From: Prauserella flavalba
GTDB taxonomy: Bacteria; Actinomycetota; Actinomycetes; Mycobacteriales; Pseudonocardiaceae
Length of the DNA: 64,000 bases
Assembly: GCF_003202235.1 (NCBI RefSeq)
Contig: NZ_MASU01000005.1
Coordinates: 1,736,001-1,800,000, forward strand
Reading direction: 5' to 3'
A model generated the notes under the pieces. It did no database searches and was not told the DNA's origin. It saw only the letters and a list, made by a program, of their open reading frames with translations. The position numbers and the translations under genes are program-made. Shown piece after piece: positions 38,936 to 47,507 of the stretch (its first letter is position 1; each line of letters begins with the position of its first letter).

Positions 38936-40348
38936 ATGCAGTCAGCGTGGCTCGTACTACTCATCGTCGGCGGCTACATCGCGATACTGGCCGCCATCAG
39001 CTTCCTGGCGGGCCGGTCGTCACGGACCTCTGGCTCGTTCGCCAGCGGCGGAAAGGTGTTCCCCGCCGTCCTCATCGGCTTCCTGCTGGCCTCGGAGTTC
39101 ATCGGCACCACCGCCAGCATCGGCACGGCGCAGGCCGCGTACGAGTCCGGCATCTCGGCGGCGTGGAACGTCGTCTCGCTCGGCGTCGGCTTCGTGCTGT
39201 TCTCACTGCTGCTCGCGCGCAAGTACCGCGACCTGGGCGAGAACACGATCTCCGGTGCGCTCGCGCGAACCTACGGCCAGCCCGTCCGCATCGCGACCTC
39301 GCTCGTGATGGTGTGCGCGCTGCTCATCGTCGCGGTCTCGGTCTACGCCAGTGGCGGCGCCATCCTGTCGAGCCTGCTGGGCATCGATCGCTCGCTCGCG
39401 ATCGTCCTGGTCGGCATCCTCGCGACGGCCTACGTCAGCGTCGGCGGCATGCGCTCGGTGGTGTACACGAACTTCCTGCACGCGCTGGTGAAGCTCGTCG
39501 GTATCGTCGTACTGGCCGTGGTCGGGGTGACCCGCGTCGGCGGCATGGACCAGCTCACGGCCTCACTGCCGCCGGACATGTTCTCGCTCGACGGCGTCGG
39601 CGTCTCGCAGATCCTGGCCTGGATGATCGCCGGAGTCGGTGCGACGTTCGCGACGCAGTACGTCGTGCAGGCCATCACCACGGTCGGCGACAGCACCAAG
39701 GCGCAGCGTGCGGGCTTCTACTCGGCGGTCGTGCTCATCCCGTACGGCATCCTCGCCGCGCTCGTCGGTGTGTGCGCGGCGGCGCTCTTCCCCGGTATCG
39801 CGAGCATTCAGGCCATGCCCGCGCTGGTCGTGGAACTCGACCCGCTGCTCGCCGGGGTCGTGGTGGCCGGGCTCGCGGGTGCGATGTTCGGCACGATCGC
39901 GGCGCTCACCATCGGCGCCTCGACGCTGCTGTTCAAGGATTTCTACCAGCCGTACTTCAACAAGACGTCCGACGAGCGCAGGAACCTGGTGTTCATCCGC
40001 GTCGCGGCGGGCGTGGCCGGGCTGCTGCCGATCGTGCTCGCGCTCTACGCCTCCGACGTGCTCGCGGTGACGTTCCTCGCCAAGGCACTGCGCGCCACCC
40101 TCGCCGTGCTGGTGCTGCTCATGTTCTACGCTCCGCGGTACGGCACCCGCGGTGGTGCACTGTGGACGATCGTGATCGCGCTCGTGGCGACCATCGGCTG
40201 GTTCCTCGCCGGCAGCCCGTTCGGCGTCGACGAGGCCTACGTGGCGGTCGCGGTGCCCATCGTGGTAATGACGCTGAGCCAGCTGTTCCGCCGCCGGGGC
40301 GCCGACGCACCCGCCGAAACCACGTCGACGGAACCGGTGGCCCGATGA
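38936..40348 (+). CDS. Sodium:solute symporter (SSS family)
   Basis: A 470-residue integral membrane protein with 12-13 hydrophobic segments. SFLAGRSSRTSGSFASGGK after helix 1, ASEFIGTTASIGTAQAAYESG, and the GGMRSVVYTNFLHALVKL stretch (the family's sodium-binding/helix 5 region) identify the sodium/solute symporter family, whose members import monocarboxylates, pantothenate, proline or hydroxy acids. GGAGG lies upstream of the ATG. It is the probable importer for the substrate of the downstream enzymes. Confidence 0.88.
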   Translation: MQSAWLVLLIVGGYIAILAAISFLAGRSSRTSGSFASGGKVFPAVLIGFLLASEFIGTTASIGTAQAAYESGISAAWNVVSLGVGFVLFSLLLARKYRDLGENTISGALARTYGQPVRIATSLVMVCALLIVAVSVYASGGAILSSLLGIDRSLAIVLVGILATAYVSVGGMRSVVYTNFLHALVKLVGIVVLAVVGVTRVGGMDQLTASLPPDMFSLDGVGVSQILAWMIAGVGATFATQYVVQAITTVGDSTKAQRAGFYSAVVLIPYGILAALVGVCAAALFPGIASIQAMPALVVELDPLLAGVVVAGLAGAMFGTIAALTIGASTLLFKDFYQPYFNKTSDERRNLVFIRVAAGVAGLLPIVLALYASDVLAVTFLAKALRATLAVLVLLMFYAPRYGTRGGALWTIVIALVATIGWFLAGSPFGVDEAYVAVAVPIVVMTLSQLFRRRGADAPAETTSTEPVAR

Positions 40349-41988
40349 CCGCGACCGTCGCGACGCAACTCGTCGCCAGTCTCAAGGCCCACGGCGTGCG
40401 CTACGTCTTCGGTGTGCCGTCCGAAAGCTTCACGACCCTGCTGGACGCGCTCTACGCCGACGGCGAGATCACGTTCGTTCCCGCCCGGCACGAGGGCGGC
40501 GCCGCGTTCATGGCCGAGGCGCACGCAGCCGCGAGCGGCGGCATCGGCGTGGTGCTCGGCGGCAGGGCCGTTGGCGCGGCGAACCTGTCGATCGGCGTGC
40601 ACACCGCGCGCGAGAACTCCACCGCGATGCTCGTGCTCGTGGGTCAGCTCCATTCCCGCCACCGGGGCAGGGAAGGTTTCCAGGAGACCGATCTGCCCGC
40701 GTTCCTCGGCCCGGTCGCGAAACACGCCGTCGAGGAGTCGGATCCGCACCGGGTCCCGCCCGCGGTGGCGCGCGCGCTGACCCTCTCCCGCACCGGCCGG
40801 CCGGGGCCCGTGGTGCTGTCGCTGCCGGAGGACGTTCTCGACCACGAGACCGCCGCGGTGCCCGCGCTCCCCCGCGCGGGCACGCGCCCCGCGCCGTCGC
40901 CCGAGGACGTCACCGCGGTGCGGAAGCTGCTGCTCGGCGCCGCACGCCCGGTGGTGATCGCCGGGGCGGGGGTGAAGCTCAGCGGGGCCGAGGACGACCT
41001 CGTCGCGTTCGCCGAGGCGTGGGAGGTCCCGGTGCTCGCGGCGTGGCGGCGCCACGACGTGTTCCCCAACGAGCACCCGCGTTACGCCGGGCACCTGCAG
41101 ATGGGCACCCATCCCGACCTGGTCGCGACGGTGCGCGAGGCCGACCTCGTCGTCGCGCTCGGCACGCGGCTCGGCGAGATCACCACGCAGGGCTACACCG
41201 CCCCCGCCGCGGGCCAGCGCATCGTGCAGGTCGACGTCGAACCGGGCCAGCTCGGCAAGGCCTACCCGGTCGAGCTCGCCGTGCACGCGGACGCGCTCGC
41301 CACGATGCGGGCGCTGGGAAAGCCGGGTGAGCGCCGCGATCCCGACTGGGCGGACGAACGTCAGCGGGTGTACCGGCGGGTGACCACAGTGGACCCCGCC
41401 GAGAACCGCGAGCACGTCGACAACCGGCAGATCGTCCGTGCGCTGCGCGCGGGCCTGCCGCCCGATGCGGTGGTGACCAACGACGCGGGCAACTTCGCGG
41501 GCTGGCTGCACACGTTCTTCCGGTTCCCGCTGGCCCGCACCTACGTGGGCGCGGCCTCCGGGGCGATGGGTTACGCGTTGCCCGCGGCGATCGGGGCGAA
41601 GCTCGCCGCCCCGGACCGCACGGTCGTGTCGGTGTCCGGCGACGGCGGCTTCCTCATGACGGTCCAGGAGCTGGAGACCGCGGTCCGGCTGCGCCTGCCG
41701 CTCGTGTCGCTCGTGTTCAACAACAACATGTACGGCTCGATCAGGATGCACCAGGAACGCCGGTATCCCGGCCGCGTCATCGGCTCCGAGCTCGGCAACC
41801 CTGACCTGGTCGAGCTGGCGCGCGCGTTCGGTGCCTTCGGCACCAGGGTCGCCGCCGACGCGGAGTTCCCTGCCGCACTGGAGGCCGCGCTGGCCGCGGA
41901 CCGCCCGGCCGTCGTGGAGATCGTCACCGACCCCGGGCGGATCTCGGTCTGGAACACCCTCGACGAGCTACGCGAGAGGACGGCATGA
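40345..41988 (+). CDS. ThDP-dependent alpha-keto-acid decarboxylase/acetolactate-synthase-like enzyme
   Basis: A 547-residue thiamin-diphosphate enzyme with the usual three domains. The cofactor-activating Glu is in PARHEGGAAFMAEA (about residue 49), the central domain is near 190-330, and the Mg-ThDP motif runs from SGDGGFLMTV to VFNNNMYGS (about 431-462). The family covers benzoylformate decarboxylase, acetolactate synthase and related lyases; here the adjoining alpha-hydroxy-acid dehydrogenase argues for decarboxylation of an aryl- or heteroaryl-glyoxylate to an aldehyde. Coupled by ATGA at both ends. Confidence 0.86.
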   Translation: MTATVATQLVASLKAHGVRYVFGVPSESFTTLLDALYADGEITFVPARHEGGAAFMAEAHAAASGGIGVVLGGRAVGAANLSIGVHTARENSTAMLVLVGQLHSRHRGREGFQETDLPAFLGPVAKHAVEESDPHRVPPAVARALTLSRTGRPGPVVLSLPEDVLDHETAAVPALPRAGTRPAPSPEDVTAVRKLLLGAARPVVIAGAGVKLSGAEDDLVAFAEAWEVPVLAAWRRHDVFPNEHPRYAGHLQMGTHPDLVATVREADLVVALGTRLGEITTQGYTAPAAGQRIVQVDVEPGQLGKAYPVELAVHADALATMRALGKPGERRDPDWADERQRVYRRVTTVDPAENREHVDNRQIVRALRAGLPPDAVVTNDAGNFAGWLHTFFRFPLARTYVGAASGAMGYALPAAIGAKLAAPDRTVVSVSGDGGFLMTVQELETAVRLRLPLVSLVFNNNMYGSIRMHQERRYPGRVIGSELGNPDLVELARAFGAFGTRVAADAEFPAALEAALAADRPAVVEIVTDPGRISVWNTLDELRERTA

Positions 41989-43244
41989 GCAACGAGACTC
42001 CCCGAGCACTGACCGTCCGGCTGCGGCGGCGGCGCGGCGCGGCCTGGGGGCCCGGCAGCGGCGTGGGCAGGGAGGCCGCGCTGAAGCGGCGGCTGCCCTC
42101 GCTCACCGACGTCGAACGCGCGGCCCGCAGGCGGCTGCCCCGGTTCGCCTACGACTTCGTGGCGGGAGGCACCGGCGACGACCTCGGCGTGCGGCGCAAC
42201 CGGACCGCGCTCGACGGGATCGAGATCGTCCCTCGCTACGGCGAGCTGCCCGCCGTCGGCACCGAGACGACCCTGTTCGGCCAGACCTACGCGAGCCCGA
42301 TCGGCATCGCCCCCGCCGGGCTCGACGGGCTCGCCTGGCCGGACGCGACCCGGCATCTCGCGGCCACCGCGGCGCACGCGAACATCCCCTACATCACCGG
42401 CACGCTCGCGTCCGCGTCCATCGAGGAGGTCGCCGCCCGCGCCCCAGGCCGCACCTGGTTCCAGCTCTACGGGCTGCCCGCCGAGAGTCACCGCGTGACC
42501 TTCGACCTGGTGCGCCGCGCCGCCGACGCGGGAGCCGAGGCGCTCGTCGTCGCCGTCGACGCGCCCGTGCGGTCCAAGCGGCCGAGGGACCTGCGGCACG
42601 GCCTCGTCGTGCCGTTCCGCCCATCGTTCTCGACGGCGCTGCAGGTGGCGAGCGCGCCCAGCTGGTCGCTCGCCGCGCTGCGCAGCCGCGTTCCCGTGTT
42701 CGCCAACATGGGCCGCTACGTGGGCGCCTCACCCACACTCGACGAGATCGCCGGCTTCGTGCAGGGCGGGTTGCGCGGAGGGTTCACCTGGGCAGAGATC
42801 GCCGAGCTGCGCCAGGCGTGGCCACGGGCACTGGTGGTCAAGGGCCTGCTGCATCCCGGCGACGCCGAGCGCGCGGTCGAGGCCGGTGCCGACGGCGTGC
42901 TCGTGTCCAACCACGGCGGCAGGCAGTCCGACGCCGCGCCCGCCGCGATCGACGTGCTGCCCGCCGTCACCCGCGCGGTCGGCTCGGCCGCGACGGTGCT
43001 CTTCGACAGCGGGATCCGTTCCGGTCTCGACGCGGCGAGGGCGCTCGCGCTCGGCGCCGACGCGGTGTTCTGCGGGCGGGCCTTCCTGCTCGGGCTCGCC
43101 GCGGCGGGCAGGACCGGCGCCGATCACGTCGCCGCGTTGCTCACCGAGGAGCTCCGCACCGCATTGGGCCAGTCCGGCGTCGCGGGCCCGAAAGGGCTGC
43201 GCGAGCTCGACATCCGTCACCCCACCGCCTGGAACTTCGGCTGA
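41985..43244 (+). CDS. FMN-dependent alpha-hydroxy-acid dehydrogenase
   Basis: A 419-residue member of the lactate/mandelate/glycolate oxidase family. RLPRFAYDFVAGGTGDD opens the barrel, IAPAGLDGLAWPD binds the flavin, and the catalytic His lies in VSNHGGRQSD with the following DSGIRSGLD and ALGADAVFCGRAF phosphate-binding strands. A 30-residue basic N-terminal extension precedes the fold. It oxidises an (S)-2-hydroxy acid to the keto acid, in a position equivalent to MdlB of mandelate catabolism. Confidence 0.9.
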   Translation: MSNETPRALTVRLRRRRGAAWGPGSGVGREAALKRRLPSLTDVERAARRRLPRFAYDFVAGGTGDDLGVRRNRTALDGIEIVPRYGELPAVGTETTLFGQTYASPIGIAPAGLDGLAWPDATRHLAATAAHANIPYITGTLASASIEEVAARAPGRTWFQLYGLPAESHRVTFDLVRRAADAGAEALVVAVDAPVRSKRPRDLRHGLVVPFRPSFSTALQVASAPSWSLAALRSRVPVFANMGRYVGASPTLDEIAGFVQGGLRGGFTWAEIAELRQAWPRALVVKGLLHPGDAERAVEAGADGVLVSNHGGRQSDAAPAAIDVLPAVTRAVGSAATVLFDSGIRSGLDAARALALGADAVFCGRAFLLGLAAAGRTGADHVAALLTEELRTALGQSGVAGPKGLRELDIRHPTAWNFG

Positions 43245-43253
43245 GAGGACAGC

Positions 43254-44636
43254 ATGACACTTCCACCTGGTGCGCGGTTGCGCACATGGCTCGACAGGTT
43301 GCAGGAGACCGGACGGCTCGCGCTCGCCGAGCGCGGAGTCGATCTCCGCTTCGGCGTCGCCGGTGTCGCGAACCGGCTCGACGGCACCCAGGCCACCCTG
43401 TTCCCGAAGCCGGGCGGGCATCCGGTGCCGGTGGTCTCGGGACTGCTGTCCCAGCGCGCCTGGATGGCCGAGGCCGCCGGGGTCGCCGAGCCCGACCTCG
43501 TGGCTCGATTCCAGCAGGCGTGCCGGGAGCCGGTGCCGTCGGCGCCGGTCACCGACGGCGCGTGCCAGGAGGTCGTGCACACCGACGTCGACCTCGGCAG
43601 GCTGCTGCCCCTGCCCACGCACAACGAGCACGACCACGGCGCCTACCTCACGGCGGGACTGCTGATCACCCGTGACCGGGAGACCGGTACGCAGAACGTA
43701 TCGATCCACCGGCTCCAGGTCAGCGGACCCGACCGGCTCGGCGCACTGCTGCTGCCCCGGCACACCCTCGCGTTCTTCCGTCACCGCGAACGCCTCGGCG
43801 AGGACCTCGACGTGGCGATCGTGATCGGCGCCGACCCGCTCACCCTCATGGCCTCGCAGGCCGCGGTGCCGCTCGGGCAGGACGAGCTGGAGATCTCCGG
43901 CGCGCTGCGCGGCGAACCGCTGCCCGTGGTGCGCTGCCTCGACAGCGACATCATGGTTCCTGCCGACGCCGAGATCGTGCTGGAGGGCAAGCTGCTGGCC
44001 GACGTCCGCGAGCCGGAAGGCCCGTTCGGCGAGTTCCCGCAGTACTACGGGCAGCGCGCCGACCGGCACGTGATCGCGCTGAGCACCGTCACCCACCGGC
44101 GGGACCCGCTCTTCCACACCATCGTCGGCGGCGGCAGGGAACACCTGCTGCTCGGCTGCATTCCGAGGGAAGGCTCGTTCCTCTCCGAGCTGCGCCGCAA
44201 CTTCCCGTGCGTCACCGGCGTGCACCTCTCCCTCGGCGGCACCTGCCGGTACCACCTGTACGTGCAGGTCGACGATCCCGCACCGGGCGAGGCGAAGAAC
44301 GTCCTGCTCGCCGCGCTCGCCGTGCACTACGACGTCAAACACGTGACCGTGGTGGACTCCGACGTCGACGTCACCGACCCCACGGAGGTCGAATGGGCCG
44401 TGGCGACACGGTTCCAGGCCGATCGCGACCTCGTCGTCGTGCAGGGCACCCAAGGGTCCAAACTGGACCCGTCAACCGTGAACGGGGTCGGCGCGAGGCT
44501 CGGCTTCGACGCCACCGTCCCGGCCGGGGCCGAACCCATGCGCTTCCTGCGGATCCGGGTCCCGGGCGAGGAGGACCTGGACGTCGGGGCGCTGACGAGC
44601 CCCGCACCGGCAGCGTGGCGCGACGCGGTGCGCTGA
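43254..44636 (+). CDS. UbiD-family prenylated-FMN-dependent decarboxylase
   Basis: A 460-residue reversible (hetero)aromatic acid decarboxylase. Prenyl-FMN and metal-site residues lie in QNVSIHRLQV and the catalytic E-R-E set includes EGPFGEFPQYYG. Family members decarboxylate hydroxybenzoates, cinnamates, pyrrole-2-carboxylate and furan-2,5-dicarboxylate (HmfF). GAGAGGACAGC precedes the ATG, nine bases after the FMN dehydrogenase stop. It needs the UbiX product from 24808-25395. The pairing with a furoyl-type ligase and Mo hydroxylase favours a furan or pyrrole dicarboxylate (inference). Confidence 0.88.
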   Translation: MTLPPGARLRTWLDRLQETGRLALAERGVDLRFGVAGVANRLDGTQATLFPKPGGHPVPVVSGLLSQRAWMAEAAGVAEPDLVARFQQACREPVPSAPVTDGACQEVVHTDVDLGRLLPLPTHNEHDHGAYLTAGLLITRDRETGTQNVSIHRLQVSGPDRLGALLLPRHTLAFFRHRERLGEDLDVAIVIGADPLTLMASQAAVPLGQDELEISGALRGEPLPVVRCLDSDIMVPADAEIVLEGKLLADVREPEGPFGEFPQYYGQRADRHVIALSTVTHRRDPLFHTIVGGGREHLLLGCIPREGSFLSELRRNFPCVTGVHLSLGGTCRYHLYVQVDDPAPGEAKNVLLAALAVHYDVKHVTVVDSDVDVTDPTEVEWAVATRFQADRDLVVVQGTQGSKLDPSTVNGVGARLGFDATVPAGAEPMRFLRIRVPGEEDLDVGALTSPAPAAWRDAVR

Positions 44637-44788
44637 GCACCCCGGCAGGGCACCGGCGCTCCACCGGTCCCACGGTCACCGCCGTGCCCGCGCGGTAGGA
44701 CACGCCGCTCCGGGGCGTGCGCTGGAGGAATTCCCTGGACACCGCGCGGGCGTCGGCGGCTTCACGTACCACGGGTGGGTGCCGTCGC
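44637..44788. other. Spacer between UbiD gene and riboswitch promoter
   Basis: Non-coding. A short stem CACGCC-N7-GGCGTG near 44701-44719 may be a weak terminator for the UbiD operon; nothing else recognised. Confidence 0.35.
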
Positions 44789-44817
44789 TTTACAGCTTGC
44801 CCGATTTGTCCGATAGT
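44789..44817 (+). promoter_or_regulatory. Promoter of the TerC-family gene
   Basis: TTTACA (44789-44794), a 17-base spacer, then GATAGT (44812-44817). The predicted transcript would begin near 44824, exactly at the 5' edge of the riboswitch. Confidence 0.65.
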
Positions 44818-44824
44818 GGGGGCC

Positions 44825-44918
44825 AGAGGGGAGTACTTCCCGAAAGATCCGGCCGGTCAGTACGGACATCACGACGGTGTCCCCGGCGGGTCGCCCGGTA
44901 CGGGTGAAGGAGACCTCG
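44825..44918 (+). ncRNA. yybP-ykoY (manganese) riboswitch aptamer
   Basis: The conserved elements occur in order: AGGGGAGTAC at the 5' side, GGTCAGTACGG and ATCACGACGG in the middle stems, and GAAGGAGACCT at the 3' side. These are the yybP-ykoY signatures, and yybP-ykoY RNAs sense Mn2+ and commonly precede TerC/Alx-type exporters. The aptamer ends where the ribosome-site hairpin begins, so binding can be linked to translation of the gene at 44944. Confidence 0.85.
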
Positions 44919-44936
44919 AACGTCACGTGTTCGAGG
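44914..44936 (+). promoter_or_regulatory. Ribosome-site-sequestering hairpin of the riboswitch
   Basis: CCTCGAAC (44914-44921) pairs perfectly with GTTCGAGG (44929-44936). The right arm overlaps the GGAGG ribosome site (44935-44939) four bases before the GTG, and the left arm shares its first bases with the aptamer's closing GAGACC strand. Metal binding would hold that strand in the aptamer and free the ribosome site. Mechanism inferred from overlap. Confidence 0.65.
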
Positions 44937-44943
44937 AGGCTTC

Positions 44944-45963
44944 GTGTCCGCATCCCTTGCCCAATCCCAGCCGATGGAGACCATCGGCTCGCCGTGGCTG
45001 TGGGGTCTCAGCATCGGGATCCTGCTCGTGCTGCTGGTCACCGACTTCGCGGTGACCCGCCGGCCGCACGAGGTGTCGATGCGCGAGGCCGTCGGCTGGT
45101 CGGTGTTCTACCTCGCACTGCCCGTGCTGTTCGGCGCCTGGCTGTGGCTGGCGTTCAGCGGTGACCAGGCGATGGAGTTCGTCACCGGCTTCGTCGTGGA
45201 GAAGTCCCTGTCGGTGGACAACCTGTTCGTCTTCATGCTGCTGCTCGCGGCCTTCGCCGTACCGGCTGAGGTACAGCAACGGGTTCTGCTCTACGGCATC
45301 GTCGGCGCGCTCGTCCTGCGCGGCATCTTCATCGCCGCCGGGGCGGCGTTGCTGCAAGCCGGAACGTGGGCGTTCCTCGTCTTCGGGGCGGTCCTCTTCG
45401 CCTCGGCGATCAAGATCCTCCACCAGGCGGTCACCGGGCGGGAGCTCGGCGGCGACGACGCCTCGAACCTGCGCTCGGTCCGCCTGCTGCGCAAGCTCAT
45501 GCCGGTCACCGACGACTACCGGGGCACCCGCCTCACCGTGCGCGAGCACGGCAAACGGGCCCTCACCCCGCTGACCGTGGTGGTGGTCGCGGTGTTCGCC
45601 ACCGACGTGGTGTTCGCCGTCGACTCGGTACCTGCCGTCTACGGCATCACCGAGGACCCGTACCTGGTGTTCATCACCAACGCCTTCGCCCTGCTCGGCC
45701 TGCGTGCCCTGTACTTCGTGCTCCACACCGTGCTCGCGAAGCTGGCTCACCTCAACCACGGCCTGGCGCTGATCCTGGCGTTCATCGGCGTCAAGCTGGT
45801 TCTGCACTGGGCCCACGGCATCTGGCCGCAGGTGCCCGAGATCCCCACGCCGATCTCGCTGGCCACGATCGTCGGCATCCTCGCGGTCGTCACCGTCACC
45901 AGTCTCCGTGCCCACCGCCGCCACCAACAACCCACACAATCCGGAGTCGATCATGCTCGTTGA
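44944..45963 (+). CDS. TerC-family membrane protein (probable Mn2+ exporter, Alx/MntX-like)
   Basis: A 339-residue, about nine-helix protein. The TerC hallmarks EKSLSVDNLFVFMLL and ATDVVFAVDSVPAVYGIT each place an acidic metal-binding motif inside a membrane helix; ALRALYFVLHTVLAKLAHL and KLVLHW follow. The GTG start follows GGAGG. Control by the upstream manganese riboswitch supports manganese efflux rather than tellurite resistance. Its last codons overlap a 37-residue membrane peptide gene. Confidence 0.9.
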   Translation: MSASLAQSQPMETIGSPWLWGLSIGILLVLLVTDFAVTRRPHEVSMREAVGWSVFYLALPVLFGAWLWLAFSGDQAMEFVTGFVVEKSLSVDNLFVFMLLLAAFAVPAEVQQRVLLYGIVGALVLRGIFIAAGAALLQAGTWAFLVFGAVLFASAIKILHQAVTGRELGGDDASNLRSVRLLRKLMPVTDDYRGTRLTVREHGKRALTPLTVVVVAVFATDVVFAVDSVPAVYGITEDPYLVFITNAFALLGLRALYFVLHTVLAKLAHLNHGLALILAFIGVKLVLHWAHGIWPQVPEIPTPISLATIVGILAVVTVTSLRAHRRHQQPTQSGVDHAR

Positions 45964-46066
45964 CTTCCTGATCGAGATCGGTCTCACGCTGCTCGTCCTG
46001 ACCGCCCTGACCATCACCGGCGCGGTACTGCTGGGCATCAACTCACCCCGAGGCCCACACCGCTGA
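45953..46066 (+). CDS. 37-residue membrane peptide overlapping the TerC gene
   Basis: A short open frame starting MLVDFLIEIGLTLL, followed by one hydrophobic helix (VLTALTITGAVLLGI) and a basic tail SPRGPHR. GGAG lies seven bases upstream of its ATG inside the TerC gene. It shares the riboswitch-controlled transcript, so it may be a small partner or regulator of the exporter. No family recognised. Confidence 0.55.
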   Translation: MLVDFLIEIGLTLLVLTALTITGAVLLGINSPRGPHR

Positions 46067-46272
46067 CGGCCGCAGGGGCCCGGCGTTCCGGCCAGGGTCT
46101 GCTGTGGACGGAGCGTCGTGCGGCCAGGACTGGCCGGCCAGCAGACCGGCGAAGAAGTCGACCACGGGTGCCCGGCTCCCCGGTCAGGTTTCGGCCACCC
46201 GATCGAGCTGTCCGGGCCGGCTCGCCGACGAAAAGCAGCACCGGCGCCCGGGCCACCGCGTCCCCGAGCCGA

Positions 46273-46317
46273 TGTCAACATACGTTGACAATCGACCCGG
46301 CGTCAACCTATGTTGAC
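46273..46317. promoter_or_regulatory. Tandem palindromic operators overlapping -35/-10 of a leaderless gene
   Basis: Two copies of GTCAAC-N4-GTTGAC (46274-46289 and 46302-46317), 28 bases apart. TTGACA (46285-46290) and TATGTT (46309-46314) with an 18-base spacer form a promoter whose start would be at or next to the ATG at 46321. A repressor bound to both sites would cover the promoter. The repressor gene is not adjacent. Confidence 0.65.
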
Positions 46318-46320
46318 ATC

Positions 46321-47085
46321 ATGGTGATCGGGAAGCTGGTCGACGTTGGTGGGTATGAGATCTGCGCGCAGGTCCTGGGCTCCGGGCCAGCGGTGGTGCT
46401 GGACGGTGGCGGAGCGGGTCAGGGGCTGGACACGTGGGGACCGGTGCCGGAACGGCTCGCCGAGTTCGCCACCGTGGTGACCTACGACAGGGCCGGGGTA
46501 GGCCGGTCCGGCGGCACGCAGGCGCGGTCCGTCGCGGAGCAAGCAGACGTCCTACGCCGGATGCTTCGCGGTCTGGAACTCCGCCTGCCCGCGGTGTTCG
46601 TGGGCTGGTCGTACGGCGGGCTCGTCACCCAGGTGTACGCGGCCCGGCATCCCGGCGACGTGGCGGGGCTGATCTTCGTCGACCCGACAGCAGCCGGGAC
46701 ACCGCCGGGCTCCGCACTGGTACGGAGACTCTCGTTCGACGTCGCGGCGCGGTTGCTGCGTGCACGGGCTGCACTCGGCGGCCGGAACGCACGTGCGCGG
46801 CGCGAACTGGCCGTGACGCTGGGCGGGATGCAGGACGCGATGGCCGAGGCCAAGAGCACGCGCGAGGAGTACGGGCTGCCGCCCGTGCCGATCCGCGTCA
46901 TCACCGCGGGCAAGCGGCCTCGGATGCCCCGCGCGCAGCTCGACCACCTGACCGCCGATCACGAGGCCCTGGCCGGACCCTCCGCGCGAGGACGGGTTCT
47001 GGTGGCCGAGCACGCGAGCCATCAGGTGCCGTACGAACAGCCGGAGACGATCGTCGAGACGGTCCGCGAACTCCTGTCCGGATGA
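46321..47085 (+). CDS. Alpha/beta hydrolase
   Basis: A 254-residue serine hydrolase. The nucleophile elbow is VGWSYGG, preceded by the oxyanion region VVLDGGGAGQGLDTW and YDRAGVGRS; a C-terminal His is in EHASHQVPYEQP. Fits epoxide hydrolase/haloperoxidase-like esterases; substrate unknown. The ATG lies immediately after the predicted promoter, so the mRNA may be leaderless. Strong inducibility is expected from the paired operators. Confidence 0.78.
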   Translation: MVIGKLVDVGGYEICAQVLGSGPAVVLDGGGAGQGLDTWGPVPERLAEFATVVTYDRAGVGRSGGTQARSVAEQADVLRRMLRGLELRLPAVFVGWSYGGLVTQVYAARHPGDVAGLIFVDPTAAGTPPGSALVRRLSFDVAARLLRARAALGGRNARARRELAVTLGGMQDAMAEAKSTREEYGLPPVPIRVITAGKRPRMPRAQLDHLTADHEALAGPSARGRVLVAEHASHQVPYEQPETIVETVRELLSG

Positions 47086-47507
47086 CACCCCGAACATCAG
47101 TCCTGGGTGAAGGCGTCTCGGTGGTCCTCCGCCCACGTGGCGAACGACCTGGCGGGCCAGGATCCTGGCCACGTCGTCGGCGAGTACGGCGTTGCCGCCC
47201 GCGCGAGCCGAGGACATGCCGGTGACGGCCGTCCCGACCGCCGCGGGCCCGGCTCCGCTCCGCGCGGCATCGAGCGAGAGGTCCACAGTGGAACTTCTCG
47301 CGCGACCCGCGCCCCTACCTCGTTCGGGTGAACCGCCAGGGGCGGCGCGGCGCGATGCACCGGCGCCGGCCAGCGGGTATCCGCCGCAGTTGTCGGTCTA
47401 CCCGCACTTTCTGTTTCCCCGCCCGGTCCTCGCGTTCGTAGCTTCGGCGATGCGCGGCCACCTGTGCCGTGGCCCGGAAACGAGGACGAGAGGGTTGCTG
47501 AGGAGCT
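47086..47507. other. Intergenic region with a possible minus-strand gene remnant
   Basis: No intact gene. On the minus strand, 47100-47210 reads like protein in pieces (LADDVARILARQVVRHV, then in another frame WAEDHRDAFTQD before a stop), which could be the end of a lost regulator. The last 50 bases before 47508 hold the SDR promoter and GAGGAG ribosome site. Confidence 0.3.

Noticed and set aside
44944-45963. Tellurite-resistance gene
   Set aside because: The TerC name is historical; no other ter genes are nearby and the manganese riboswitch argues for metal efflux.
46038-46256. A 72-codon minus-strand frame before the leaderless hydrolase
   Set aside because: It is Arg/Pro-rich without motif and overlaps the end of the small TerC-linked peptide; at most a remnant.
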